A DNA stretch of 64,000 bases from SIG424 sp045546695 (GTDB lineage Bacteria; Bacillota; Clostridia; UBA1212; UBA1255). Numbering within the stretch: position 1 is the stretch's first letter; each line of letters starts with the position of its first letter. Positions 1 to 7,436 of the stretch are shown piece by piece. A model generated the notes under the pieces. It was not told the origin of the DNA. It did not search any database and was given only the letters and a program-made list of their open reading frames with translations. The position numbers were made by a program, and so were the translations under genes. The DNA is taken from assembly GCA_045546695.1 (NCBI GenBank), contig JAZQDE010000036.1, forward strand, positions 49,179 to 113,178, given 5' to 3'.

Positions 1-1407
1 GCCAAAAAATGCTATTTCACCTTTGTTGAAAGGAAGTGCGTTGTTTTCATTTTTCAGGAGGACGATGCCCTGCGCGCCTGCCTCGCGTACGAGCTGTCTT
101 TTTTCATCGGCATTCGATATTTCTTTTGCCGGCTCGTAGTCTGTATCCATAGCGATTGTTCTTGAAATAACGTTCAGCAGGTTTATGCAGCAGGCGTCGA
201 GCTGCTTCATCGATATTTTTTCCTTCTTGATGAGCTGGGTAATCGTCGCAATGTCGCCTTTCTGGTCATTGCCGCCGCAGAAAATATCGTTACCGGCGGT
301 GATATTGCCTTCTCTGCCGCCGCCTGCGCCCCAGTCTGACATTACGTATCCTTTAAAGCCCCATTCTTCCCTTAAAATGCCATTCAGCAGGTCGCCGTTT
401 GCCGATGTGTAAATGCCGTTGACTCTGTTATATGACGACATTATCGTGAACGGATCGGCATTTTTCACCGTGTATTCAAAGCCCTTCAGGTATATTTCCC
501 TGAGCGCCCTTTCCGTCACGTTCGCCGAAACTGATCCTCTGTTTCTTTCCTGGTTGTTTACGGCAAAGTGTTTGAGTGCAACGCCGATGCCCTGCGACTG
601 AATGCCTTTTGTGTAGCTTGTTGCTATTTTTCCGGTAAGATATGGATCTTCTGAGAAGTATTCAAAGTTCCTTCCATTTAATACCAGTCTTTGTATGTTC
701 ATGCCGGGGCCAAGTATGATCTCTACGCCAAAATCGTAATAATCGCTGCCCATTGATTCTGTTATTTTATAAACGAGTTCGTCGTCCCAGGTCGATGCCA
801 TTACTGCGCCTGTCGGGTAACCAATCGTGATGGCGCTCGTCCTGAGTCCTGAAGGGCCGTCTGCCAGATCTGTGACCGGCACGCCCAGTCTGGGGATCGG
901 ATACGTAGAGCCGCCCGAGCTGTAAAAGCTTTCCCAGCCAAGTACCAGGGAGGCTTTTTCTTCCAGTGTCATTTCCTGTACAACGTAGTAAACTGTGTCT
1001 TCTGAGAGTTGTACGAGTCCCTCTTTGTATGGCATTACAGCCGTGTCGCACACGCCGTATTTGTTTGTGTCCGCTTTGATTGTCGCTGTGTACGTGCCAT
1101 TTTCAAGAAAATCAAGTCCACTTACTTCAAAAGTGTATTTGCTTCCTGCCTTGATCGGCCCGTCGATTGTTTTGTTATGCTTGCTTCCATTATTTTCCAG
1201 GGTGAAAAGCAAGCGGCCTTCAAAGTCTGTGTCTACAAGCAGCACAACGCTGAAAGTGTTGTTTTCCCTGTTTATGGACATTACTTCTATGTTGATTTCC
1301 GGTTTGTACTGCTCTTTTGTTTTGCATGATGACATCATAAGTGTTGCCACCAGGAGAGCTGACAATGCCATGACAAGAATTAGTAAGTATCTGATTTTCT
1401 TGTTCAT
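1..1407 (-). CDS. Glycoside hydrolase family 3 lipoprotein (C-terminus outside window)
   Basis: Secreted beta-glycosidase of family GH3 (beta-glucosidase/xylosidase type). The reading frame is open from the ATG at 1407 to the window edge, so only 469 N-terminal residues are visible. It starts with a lipoprotein signal peptide ending in a lipobox (LMMSSC), so it should be anchored outside the membrane. An Ig-like stretch (about 30-110) precedes the GH3 barrel. Seen barrel motifs are DGPSGLR, KHFAVNNQE and VMSDWGA; the Asp of the last (about residue 358) is the expected nucleophile of the family. GGAG lies 7 nt upstream of the ATG, inside the tail of the preceding gene, whose stop is 1 nt away, so the two genes are translationally coupled. 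The real substrate cannot be told from sequence. Confidence 0.9.
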   Translation of the reverse strand, partial: MNKKIRYLLILVMALSALLVATLMMSSCKTKEQYKPEINIEVMSINRENNTFSVVLLVDTDFEGRLLFTLENNGSKHNKTIDGPIKAGSKYTFEVSGLDFLENGTYTATIKADTNKYGVCDTAVMPYKEGLVQLSEDTVYYVVQEMTLEEKASLVLGWESFYSSGGSTYPIPRLGVPVTDLADGPSGLRTSAITIGYPTGAVMASTWDDELVYKITESMGSDYYDFGVEIILGPGMNIQRLVLNGRNFEYFSEDPYLTGKIATSYTKGIQSQGIGVALKHFAVNNQERNRGSVSANVTERALREIYLKGFEYTVKNADPFTIMSSYNRVNGIYTSANGDLLNGILREEWGFKGYVMSDWGAGGGREGNITAGNDIFCGGNDQKGDIATITQLIKKEKISMKQLDACCINLLNVISRTIAMDTDYEPAKEISNADEKRQLVREAGAQGIVLLKNENNALPFNKGEIAFFG

Positions 1408-1408
1408 T

Positions 1409-2674
1409 TTAATCTCCGTTTCTGAAATACTCGTAGTACAGCCACAGTACGGTGTATCTGTCCTTCAGGTCTTTTGCGTACATAATCGCGTCATTTATGT
1501 TTTCGCTGCCATATTTTTCCACAAATGTGTCGAAGGAAAGGCCTACGTCGTTTATTAGATTCATCATATATTCTGATGACGGTGCCTGCAAGAGTATCTT
1601 TGCAATTTTGTCGAAATTTTCTTTGATTCCGAATCTTTCCTGTTTGCCGTACAGGCCGATTTTTTTCTGGAGCGCCATTACTTCCGGCGCTGATGTTTTG
1701 TATATGCGGTTTATGTCTTCCTGCCATTTATTTTCATCCGTCGGGCAGAGGCTGATTTTTTCAGGTGCCGTTGCTGCCTGGGCGAGGATTTTTTCACGCA
1801 ACGACGCTGTAACAACAGCCGCATATGCTACGTCTATTCCGTGGAAGAAATACTCGCGGTTGTTGAGTATGCCTGTGATTTCGAAGTAATGTGCGAAGTG
1901 GTGTTCTGACCCCGATGCCGGTCTGGAGTTGCCTACGTAGCTCATCGCTATGCCAACATTTACCAGTGCCTGCATTAGTATGCTTACGCTGTCCGGGTCT
2001 CTTTTTGCTACTTTATTTGCCAGCGGCGCTACTTTTTCTACTTCATTTGCGACGAAATCGTATACGAATTCGCATATGTATTCGTCGAGTACGAGGCCGG
2101 CCAGCCGCCAGTCATTCAGGCACGAGTATTTTCCGATGATATCGCCGTAGCCCGCCCTTATCATATCGATCGGACTTTTGCACAGCACTTCCGGCTCCGC
2201 GATTATGGCCTTCGGCGTGCGGCAATTCACGGTTTCTTTCATTCCTTTGAGTATCATCGCTGCGCCAACAGATGCGTATCCGTCCATCGACGGCGCTGTT
2301 GCTACTATATAATATGGTAAATCATGGTGAAAACTCACGTATTTGCACAGGTCGTTTATTACGCCCGACCCTACGCCCACTATGAGGTCCGTGTCCGGCG
2401 CGAGTGCCTCTTCTATCTCGGCGATTTTTGTTTCGTCCGGCACAACGACGTCCGTCTGTGGCCTGAGTTTTAGTATTGTGTAGCTGATTTTTCTGAATAT
2501 CGCCTGTTGTTCTTCTGTATGTGCGTTCAGTGTGTTGTCGTCGCACACGATGAGTATTTTGTTGTATTTTTCGCAATATTGTTCGAGTCTTTGTACTGCT
2601 CCGTCAGCGATATCTGTTATTTCTACATCACATTTATGTACACGTCCGCACGGGCAATCTGTTATTGGCTTCAT
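1409..2674 (-). CDS. egsA: sn-glycerol-1-phosphate dehydrogenase (AraM/EgsA family)
   Basis: Metal-dependent NAD(P)H enzyme that interconverts dihydroxyacetone phosphate and sn-glycerol-1-phosphate. 421 residues from the ATG at 2674, which has GTGGAGAG about 8 nt upstream. A longer frame exists to 2833, but its extra residues are translated GGTTTCC repeats and are not believable. Seen: GVGSGVINDLCKY (nucleotide-binding segment), SMDGYAS, GYGDIIGKY, GSEHHFAHYFE and HGIDVAYA, where the His residues fit the metal site of iron-type alcohol/glycerol dehydrogenases. It is followed 1 nt later by the GH3 gene. In Bacillus subtilis the homologue sits in the arabinose operon, so a joint role in sugar use is possible but is inference. 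Confidence 0.88.
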   Translation of the reverse strand: MKPITDCPCGRVHKCDVEITDIADGAVQRLEQYCEKYNKILIVCDDNTLNAHTEEQQAIFRKISYTILKLRPQTDVVVPDETKIAEIEEALAPDTDLIVGVGSGVINDLCKYVSFHHDLPYYIVATAPSMDGYASVGAAMILKGMKETVNCRTPKAIIAEPEVLCKSPIDMIRAGYGDIIGKYSCLNDWRLAGLVLDEYICEFVYDFVANEVEKVAPLANKVAKRDPDSVSILMQALVNVGIAMSYVGNSRPASGSEHHFAHYFEITGILNNREYFFHGIDVAYAAVVTASLREKILAQAATAPEKISLCPTDENKWQEDINRIYKTSAPEVMALQKKIGLYGKQERFGIKENFDKIAKILLQAPSSEYMMNLINDVGLSFDTFVEKYGSENINDAIMYAKDLKDRYTVLWLYYEYFRNGD

Positions 2675-2710
2675 TTTTGCATCTCTCCACTTCTTTCTCT
2701 CTGTCTGTCG

Positions 2711-2739
2711 ATTAAAGCACAAAGCCGGCGACGTGTCAA
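2711..2739 (-). promoter_or_regulatory. Sigma-A-type promoter of the egsA-GH3 operon
   Basis: On the minus strand TTGACA (2734-2739) and TTTAAT (2711-2716) are separated by 17 bp, about 37 bp ahead of the egsA start. This supports the shorter egsA start and transcription of egsA with the GH3 gene. Confidence 0.6.
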
Positions 2740-2763
2740 GGTGGGTGGTTGGGTGGATGGAGT

Positions 2764-2822
2764 GGTTTCCGGCGGCGGTTTCCGGCGGCGGTTTCCGGCG
2801 GGGCGGTTTCCGGCGGCGGTTT
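2764..2822. repeat. GGTTTCCGGCGGC tandem repeat
   Basis: Four near-perfect copies of a 13-bp GC-rich unit, one copy expanded by 2 bp, immediately upstream of the egsA promoter. It keeps a false reading frame open across the egsA upstream region. Confidence 0.85.
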
Positions 2823-2935
2823 GTTAAATGCACTACTGTTTAACAAACTCAATGACATATATGGCCGCGGACAAGCCTAAAGCAGCAAAAAGTTGGCGGA
2901 GATCCGGGTTTTCTGCAAACTTTTTTTGCTGCGGC
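2818..2935. repeat. Dispersed palindromic repeat element (copy 1)
   Basis: Contains in order: an inverted repeat TTTGTTAAA/TTTAACAAA (about 2820-2849); the core GGCCGCGGACAAGC (2863-2876), which is the reverse complement of GCTTGTCCGCGGCC; and a hairpin whose right arm is TCTGCAAAC (2912-2920) within longer GCAGCAAAAAGTT/AACTTTTTTTGCTGC arms. The same three modules recur in the array at 18214-18685, in opposite orientation. It fills the gap between the divergent egsA and maf genes. Confidence 0.75.
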
Positions 2936-2958
2936 GGCCCCCCGGGCGACAAATATAT

Positions 2959-2966
2959 GCTATAAT
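2959..2966 (+). promoter_or_regulatory. Extended -10 promoter of maf
   Basis: TGCTATAAT (extended -10 form) lies 21 bp upstream of the maf start, with no good -35 box, as is usual for extended -10 promoters. Confidence 0.4.
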
Positions 2967-2987
2967 CCCAAGGCAGGAGGGGTTGCT

Positions 2988-3605
2988 ATGAAATACAGCG
3001 AACTTAAATTGATTTTGGCGTCGCAGTCACCCAGACGAAGGCAGCTCATAGCGGAGTTTGGACTTCCGTTTGAGTGCATCACAACATGCGCCGATGAAAA
3101 AACGACAGAAACAGACCCGGAAAAGGTCGCGATGGATATTTCGCGCCAAAAAGCAGAGTGGGCGTGTAAAAATATGCAGCTGAACGACAACGAGGTTATT
3201 ATCGGGGCCGACACAATTGTGGTATTTAATGGAAAAATACTTGGAAAGCCAAAGTCAGATGACGATGCAAGACAAATGCTGAAAATGCTGAGCGGAAACA
3301 CACATAGCGTGTACACCGGCGTTACCATTATATGGAAGCGCGCCGCCACCACCGAGCGCACCGCCACCACCGAGCGCACCGCCACCTCCTTCGCTGAAAA
3401 AACAGACGTTACTTTCGCGGCGATCACTGACGACGAACTTGAAGCATATATAAAAACAGGCGACCACAAAGATAAAGCAGGTAGCTACGGGATACAAGGA
3501 CCTTTCTCCCTTCACATACCTGCAATTTGTGGCGACTATAACAACGTGGTGGGTTTCCCCATCGCGCGTATTTATAATGAATTAAAAAAACACTGTGACG
3601 ACTGA
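2988..3605 (+). CDS. maf: Maf-like nucleotide pyrophosphatase
   Basis: Cytoplasmic nucleoside triphosphate pyrophosphatase of the Maf family, linked to septum formation and to removal of non-canonical nucleotides. 205 residues; start ATG 2988 with GGAGG 9 nt upstream. Family signatures seen: LASQSPRRRQL at the N-terminus, the E/D residues of VIIGADTIV, LSGNTHSVYTGV, and DKAGSYGIQG. Odd feature: residues about 120-133 are two copies of ATTER plus flanking T/A, encoded by an 18-bp tandem repeat, inserted in the loop before the TDVTF strand where relatives have a shorter loop. The 3' end overlaps the convergent glycosidase gene by 24 bp. Function is expected to survive because both flanking motifs are intact. 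Confidence 0.9.
   Translation: MKYSELKLILASQSPRRRQLIAEFGLPFECITTCADEKTTETDPEKVAMDISRQKAEWACKNMQLNDNEVIIGADTIVVFNGKILGKPKSDDDARQMLKMLSGNTHSVYTGVTIIWKRAATTERTATTERTATSFAEKTDVTFAAITDDELEAYIKTGDHKDKAGSYGIQGPFSLHIPAICGDYNNVVGFPIARIYNELKKHCDD
3345..3386 (+). repeat. In-frame 18-bp minisatellite in maf
   Basis: Two full copies of GCCACCACCGAGCGCACC and the first third of a third. The unit length is a multiple of three, so copy-number change keeps the maf frame. Confidence 0.85.
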
Positions 3606-5816
3606 CCAGGGCTGAATGTCAGGAATTGTCAGCGTGAAAATATCGCTATCCGGACAAGCCTTAAGTCGCAACTCACACGGTTCAATATACTGCCCCATCA
3701 AAAGCGCCTTCGCGCACTCGCCCGCGCACTCACCCGCGCACTCGCCCGCGCACTCACCTGCACACTCACCTGCACAATCACCTGCGCCGGACTTCAGAGC
3801 GGAAGCTCGGATATGAAGCTCGACAGGACCGGACCTTGCGACAGTACAATTTGTAATGCTGACGTGAGACAAACGACCGTCGGGGAAACACCTCGCCTGG
3901 CACGTTGCCTGAAGAGGAGTGGCAATTTCTACCACCTGGCGGTGGCCGGAAATATAGGCCGAAGCATCCAGATACTGGGTGCGTTTCTCGCTACTGAGAG
4001 TGCGATGCCACATATCAAAAGCAAAAACAGCCCATTTTGCGCCATTATCTGAAGGCGTTGTGAAAATACATGCGCTCAGGGCATGACGATCATCAACATA
4101 ACAAGGAGCAATTTTACGGTTACCGTCAGTCGACGCGACAGGACGGACATATTCACACAGCGGTTCGACAAGTCCGGGATCATCAACAAAAATGCAATGC
4201 CCCCTGTCAAGAGCCAGCGGCCCACCCCACGTGCGGCCGGCAATCCCGCCGGCATCGGCAATCCCGCCATTAACAGGATGCTGCAAAAACCGCTCGTGAT
4301 ACCTGGAAATGTCAACATTTTTCACAGAAATTGGCAGTGAAAAGCCACGCGCAAGCAGCACCTCAATAGCGGCTCCATCTGTAATAACAGGCAGGGTCAA
4401 TAACTTACGTAGTTCTTCCATCGACATAGCATTTGCGTGCTCCGCAGACAAAAGCCACACGCCTTTTTCATCGGCGCCCGCTAAACCGATGGCGCCCGCT
4501 AAACCGGTGGCGCCCGCTAAGCCGGTGTAGCCCGCTAAACCGGCGGCGCCCGCTAAACCGCCGCCCTCAGAATCTGCACCGCCCACTGCCCTCATGGCAA
4601 TCGAAATACCAAGAAAACGCAGCTCATTCGCAAAATTCATATTCTGCAAAACGTACTCAAAAGGCGAAAAACACTTGCGAAGATAAGCCTTCGCAGGAAA
4701 AGCAGCAAACCAGCCGGCCTGCAACGTACCACGATTGGCAGAAGACAATTTTTGCCAATAAGGACGATGAGAAGCAAAGGCAGACAGCATCTGCGAGTGC
4801 CACGACATGGGCTCATAATCAGCCATCAACATCGCATAACTCATACTGTCGGCACCATTCGCAAAATAATAAGAAGTCTCAAAACAAGTGCCGCCGATAC
4901 TCTTGCCGTACACAACGTCGGGAAGATTTTCAATCTCGGGACAAATCTCATCAACATAATCCGGAAGCTGCATCGTCTGCCACGACATGTTTTCCGCCTT
5001 AATCACAAACCACCATGGAGTGTGGTCATTGTACATACCGCCACCGGGGCGGGCTACGGGCCGGCGGCCGGTCGCGCGGAACATTGGCTCCATGATAAAG
5101 CTAAAATCAAAGCCGGTATAAAGATTATATGGTGCATACTGGTAGCCCATACGACTCGAAGGCGACTCGGCGTGCACGATGAGGCTGACTTTTTCTGTAA
5201 ACTCAGACAGCCCCTGCTTTATAAAATCCATATATCTTTCACGCCAGATAATGTCACCAAAAGAAATCTCCTCGACTAACTTTTCACGTGAAAAGGAACT
5301 GCCGTACTGCTTGTTGAAAAGAGCAAGACAATCATCACAAAAACAGCCGTACGTTACCGGAAAATGGTTATCGGCGCGAAGGTCGTCATCAATCCACACG
5401 GTGTCAGGCTGAACCTGGCGCACATACTCGCGGATATATTCAAGCGTATAATCAAGAAAATGTTTGCCGCGCCAGCAGAAACAATAGTCGCTTACGGTGC
5501 CGTCGTGGCCAACCATTTTCTCAACAGGACTGCCGGGGTAAACAAGACCACTGCAGTCGCGTGATGACATATATTGGCCGTGACCTATAGTGTTTGAAAT
5601 CTGCAAAGAGACACGAAGGCCCGCCGACCTTAATTTCTCCGCAGACAAACGAAGAATCCGGGCAGACTGCGCATGAACTTCCTGCGACGGAAAACCATAA
5701 TTCGTCGCCAGCCAGACTTCATCACAAGAACCCGGATTTGCCGAAACGGCTGCGATAAACGAGTCAAGATAATCCTGATCTTTTTGTAAATCGCAGCCTA
5801 ATCTCTGATATAACAT
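3582..5816 (-). CDS. Putative glycoside hydrolase, TIM-barrel type, family not assigned
   Basis: 744 residues, no signal peptide or membrane span, so probably cytoplasmic. The N-terminal half looks like a (beta/alpha)8 glycosidase: strands end in VWLATNYGFPSQE, TVWIDDDLRADNH and SLIVHAESPSS, where the acidic residues could be catalytic, and a CFCDDCLALF motif may bind metal. The middle (about 350-450) resembles the GH42-type trimerisation region; the end looks like a beta-sandwich. I could not assign a CAZy family. Two in-frame minisatellites are present: GLAGA-type repeats (about 416-447) and AGEC repeats (about 680-703). The ATG is 1 nt after the mscL stop without a strong ribosome-binding site, suggesting coupling to mscL. 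The 3' end overlaps maf tail to tail. Confidence 0.6.
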   Translation of the reverse strand: MLYQRLGCDLQKDQDYLDSFIAAVSANPGSCDEVWLATNYGFPSQEVHAQSARILRLSAEKLRSAGLRVSLQISNTIGHGQYMSSRDCSGLVYPGSPVEKMVGHDGTVSDYCFCWRGKHFLDYTLEYIREYVRQVQPDTVWIDDDLRADNHFPVTYGCFCDDCLALFNKQYGSSFSREKLVEEISFGDIIWRERYMDFIKQGLSEFTEKVSLIVHAESPSSRMGYQYAPYNLYTGFDFSFIMEPMFRATGRRPVARPGGGMYNDHTPWWFVIKAENMSWQTMQLPDYVDEICPEIENLPDVVYGKSIGGTCFETSYYFANGADSMSYAMLMADYEPMSWHSQMLSAFASHRPYWQKLSSANRGTLQAGWFAAFPAKAYLRKCFSPFEYVLQNMNFANELRFLGISIAMRAVGGADSEGGGLAGAAGLAGYTGLAGATGLAGAIGLAGADEKGVWLLSAEHANAMSMEELRKLLTLPVITDGAAIEVLLARGFSLPISVKNVDISRYHERFLQHPVNGGIADAGGIAGRTWGGPLALDRGHCIFVDDPGLVEPLCEYVRPVASTDGNRKIAPCYVDDRHALSACIFTTPSDNGAKWAVFAFDMWHRTLSSEKRTQYLDASAYISGHRQVVEIATPLQATCQARCFPDGRLSHVSITNCTVARSGPVELHIRASALKSGAGDCAGECAGECAGECAGECAGECAKALLMGQYIEPCELRLKACPDSDIFTLTIPDIQPWSVVTVFF
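3712..3787. repeat. In-frame 12-bp minisatellite (AGEC repeats) in the glycosidase gene
   Basis: About six copies of a 12-bp unit resembling GCACTCGCCCGC on the plus strand, translated as alternating Ala-Gly-Glu-Cys on the minus strand. The high Cys content of the repeat is unusual for a cytoplasmic enzyme. Confidence 0.8.
4473..4562. repeat. In-frame 18-bp minisatellite (GLAGA repeats) in the glycosidase gene
   Basis: Five degenerate copies of a unit like GCGCCCGCTAAACCGGTG, translated as Gly-Leu-Ala-Gly-Ala-X on the minus strand. It probably forms a flexible linker between the barrel and the next domain. Confidence 0.8.
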
Positions 5817-5817
5817 A

Positions 5818-6402
5818 TTATTCTTTCTTCAAAAGATCGCGAATCTGCTTGAGAAGCTCTTCTGTAGAAGGATTAGCTTCTTTCTCAAGTCTCGCTGCTT
5901 CTTCAGCGGCAGCAGCAGCTTCAGCCTCTTTCTTTGCCTTGTCAGCAAAATATGCTTCAACAGCAGCCTTGTCACTGCGTTTAATACCCTGAGCCTTCAT
6001 AGCAGCCTTGTCCTCTTTGGAAATCTTGCCGGCCTTAACTTTACTGGATCCATCGCGCATCTTGTTGATTGCCTTTACAATGCAGAAGAGAACGAAAGCA
6101 ATGATAATGAAGTTGATAATCGCGTTGATGAATGCACCCCAGTCAATGTAAATAGAGTTTGCAAGATCAATTTCGCCTGTTTCAGCAATGATTGCAGGGT
6201 CACCAAGGAAAGTATAAATCTCGCTCAGTGAGTTTGCGCCAAAAATCAGCGCAAGTAAGTAGTTAATAAACGGCTTGAGAATGTTATTGCTCAGCGCATT
6301 TACGATAGCGGTGAAAGAACTGCCGACGATAACACCAACAGCCATGTCAACAACGTTACCACGTGTTATGAATTTCTTGAATTCAGCAAAAAAATTTTTC
6401 AC
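5818..6402 (-). CDS. mscL: Large-conductance mechanosensitive channel MscL
   Basis: Pentameric membrane channel that opens on hypo-osmotic shock. 194 residues from a GTG at 6402 with AGAGGT 8 nt upstream. The N-terminal helix FKKFITRGNVVDMAVGVIVG is the family hallmark and leads into TM1; TM2 is the IINFIIIAFVLFCIVKAINK segment. The protein is longer than the common 130-150 residues because of an Ala/Glu/Lys-rich C-terminal coiled tail (about 130-194). It is followed 1 nt later by the glycosidase start and sits just downstream of the EamA transporter gene. Confidence 0.95.
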   Translation of the reverse strand: MKNFFAEFKKFITRGNVVDMAVGVIVGSSFTAIVNALSNNILKPFINYLLALIFGANSLSEIYTFLGDPAIIAETGEIDLANSIYIDWGAFINAIINFIIIAFVLFCIVKAINKMRDGSSKVKAGKISKEDKAAMKAQGIKRSDKAAVEAYFADKAKKEAEAAAAAEEAARLEKEANPSTEELLKQIRDLLKKE

Positions 6403-6427
6403 AGAAAACGACCTCTTTCTTTTTTAA

Positions 6428-7330
6428 TTAATTGTTACGATTATACGATTTTTCTTTGCGCATGTCAAAGACTGCAATCAAAATACTGGCAGAAATTACC
6501 AGCACCGAGCCGATAGCTGTCCTCAGCGTTATTTTTTCACTAAAAACGAGCGCTCCGACAACGACACCGGTGATAGGTTCAAGCGTACTCAGGATAGAAG
6601 TTTTCTGCCCGCCGATGATAAAAGTACTCTGCTGGAAAAGCGCCACGGCGCCTACGGTCACTGCCATCGCGAACACAAAACACAAAATCCAGCCACGTGC
6701 AGACGAAGGAAGCGTCATTTCACCGGTGAAAAGGCAGATAGCCAGCGTGACGGCGCTGCTGATGGCCGCAATGTAAAAGCAAAACAGATATCCTGTTGTC
6801 GTGCGCTGCGAAAAGCCGGAGAGCAGCAAAACGTACATCGCAAACGTAACGGCCGAGCCCAGAGAACACAACACGCCGGTCGCGTCGAGCTTCTGTCCCG
6901 GTGAAAAGAACATCAGAATGCCGACAATACATATGATAATGCTGATGAGATTGCCCTTCGGCACCTTTTGTCTGAAGAAAAGGAAGCCGGCGATGACAAC
7001 GATAGCCGGATAGCCGAAATGGAAAACAGTGGCAGTGCCGGAATCTATAAATTGGTAAGACGAAAAAAGCAGAATCGGCGTAAGCGAGCAGCCCAGAATG
7101 GAAATTAATGACATTTTCGGAAGCTCACGAAGCGGCACTTTTAATGATTTGCATTGCAAAAGCGCGAGCACAGCGAGCGCCGGCAGGGCAAAAAAGTTCC
7201 TGTAAAATACAAGTGAAAACGGCGTGACGCCGTCAGCGTATATGTATTTTGCCATGAGGGGCATGCAGCCGTAGATCACCGCACTTGCAATCGCAAAAAT
7301 ATATCCTTGTAAAACCTTTCGTCCGGTCAT
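6428..7330 (-). CDS. EamA/DMT-family transporter
   Basis: Drug/metabolite exporter superfamily, 300 residues with ten hydrophobic segments arranged as two five-helix EamA repeats. YGCMPLMAKY in TM1 and LEPITGVVVGALVFSEK in TM9 are the characteristic positions of the two repeats. Substrates in this family range from amino acids to nucleotides and cannot be inferred. The start ATG 7330 has AAGGAAA 8-9 nt upstream; the ribosome-binding segment is present twice as a 16-bp tandem duplication. The mscL start is about 25 nt downstream, so the two are probably cotranscribed. Confidence 0.85.
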   Translation of the reverse strand: MTGRKVLQGYIFAIASAVIYGCMPLMAKYIYADGVTPFSLVFYRNFFALPALAVLALLQCKSLKVPLRELPKMSLISILGCSLTPILLFSSYQFIDSGTATVFHFGYPAIVVIAGFLFFRQKVPKGNLISIIICIVGILMFFSPGQKLDATGVLCSLGSAVTFAMYVLLLSGFSQRTTTGYLFCFYIAAISSAVTLAICLFTGEMTLPSSARGWILCFVFAMAVTVGAVALFQQSTFIIGGQKTSILSTLEPITGVVVGALVFSEKITLRTAIGSVLVISASILIAVFDMRKEKSYNRNN

Positions 7331-7360
7331 AGATGAATTTCCTTATAGATGAATTTCCTT
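7329..7360. repeat. 16-bp tandem duplication of the EamA ribosome-binding region
   Basis: ATAGATGAATTTCCTT occurs twice head to tail. Each copy carries AAGGAAA on the minus strand; only the copy nearer the ATG is well spaced. Confidence 0.8.
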
Positions 7361-7385
7361 TATTTACCAATTGTCAATGCAACAC

Positions 7386-7418
7386 AAAAAGAGCAGAGAA
7401 CAAAAGCTCTGCTCTTTA
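7386..7418 (-). terminator. Intrinsic terminator after ispH-S1
   Basis: On the minus strand AAAGAGCAGAG, a short loop and CTCTGCTCTTTTT form a perfect stem ending in a T-run, about 20 nt after the ispH-S1 stop. It closes the ispH-plsC-cmk group. Confidence 0.85.
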
Positions 7419-7436
7419 TCTGTTGTTTAATACAAA

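Noticed and set aside
2675..2833. N-terminal extension of the glycerol-1-phosphate dehydrogenase
   Set aside because: It is translated from GGTTTCC repeats and lies across a good promoter; the start at 2674 has a proper ribosome-binding site.
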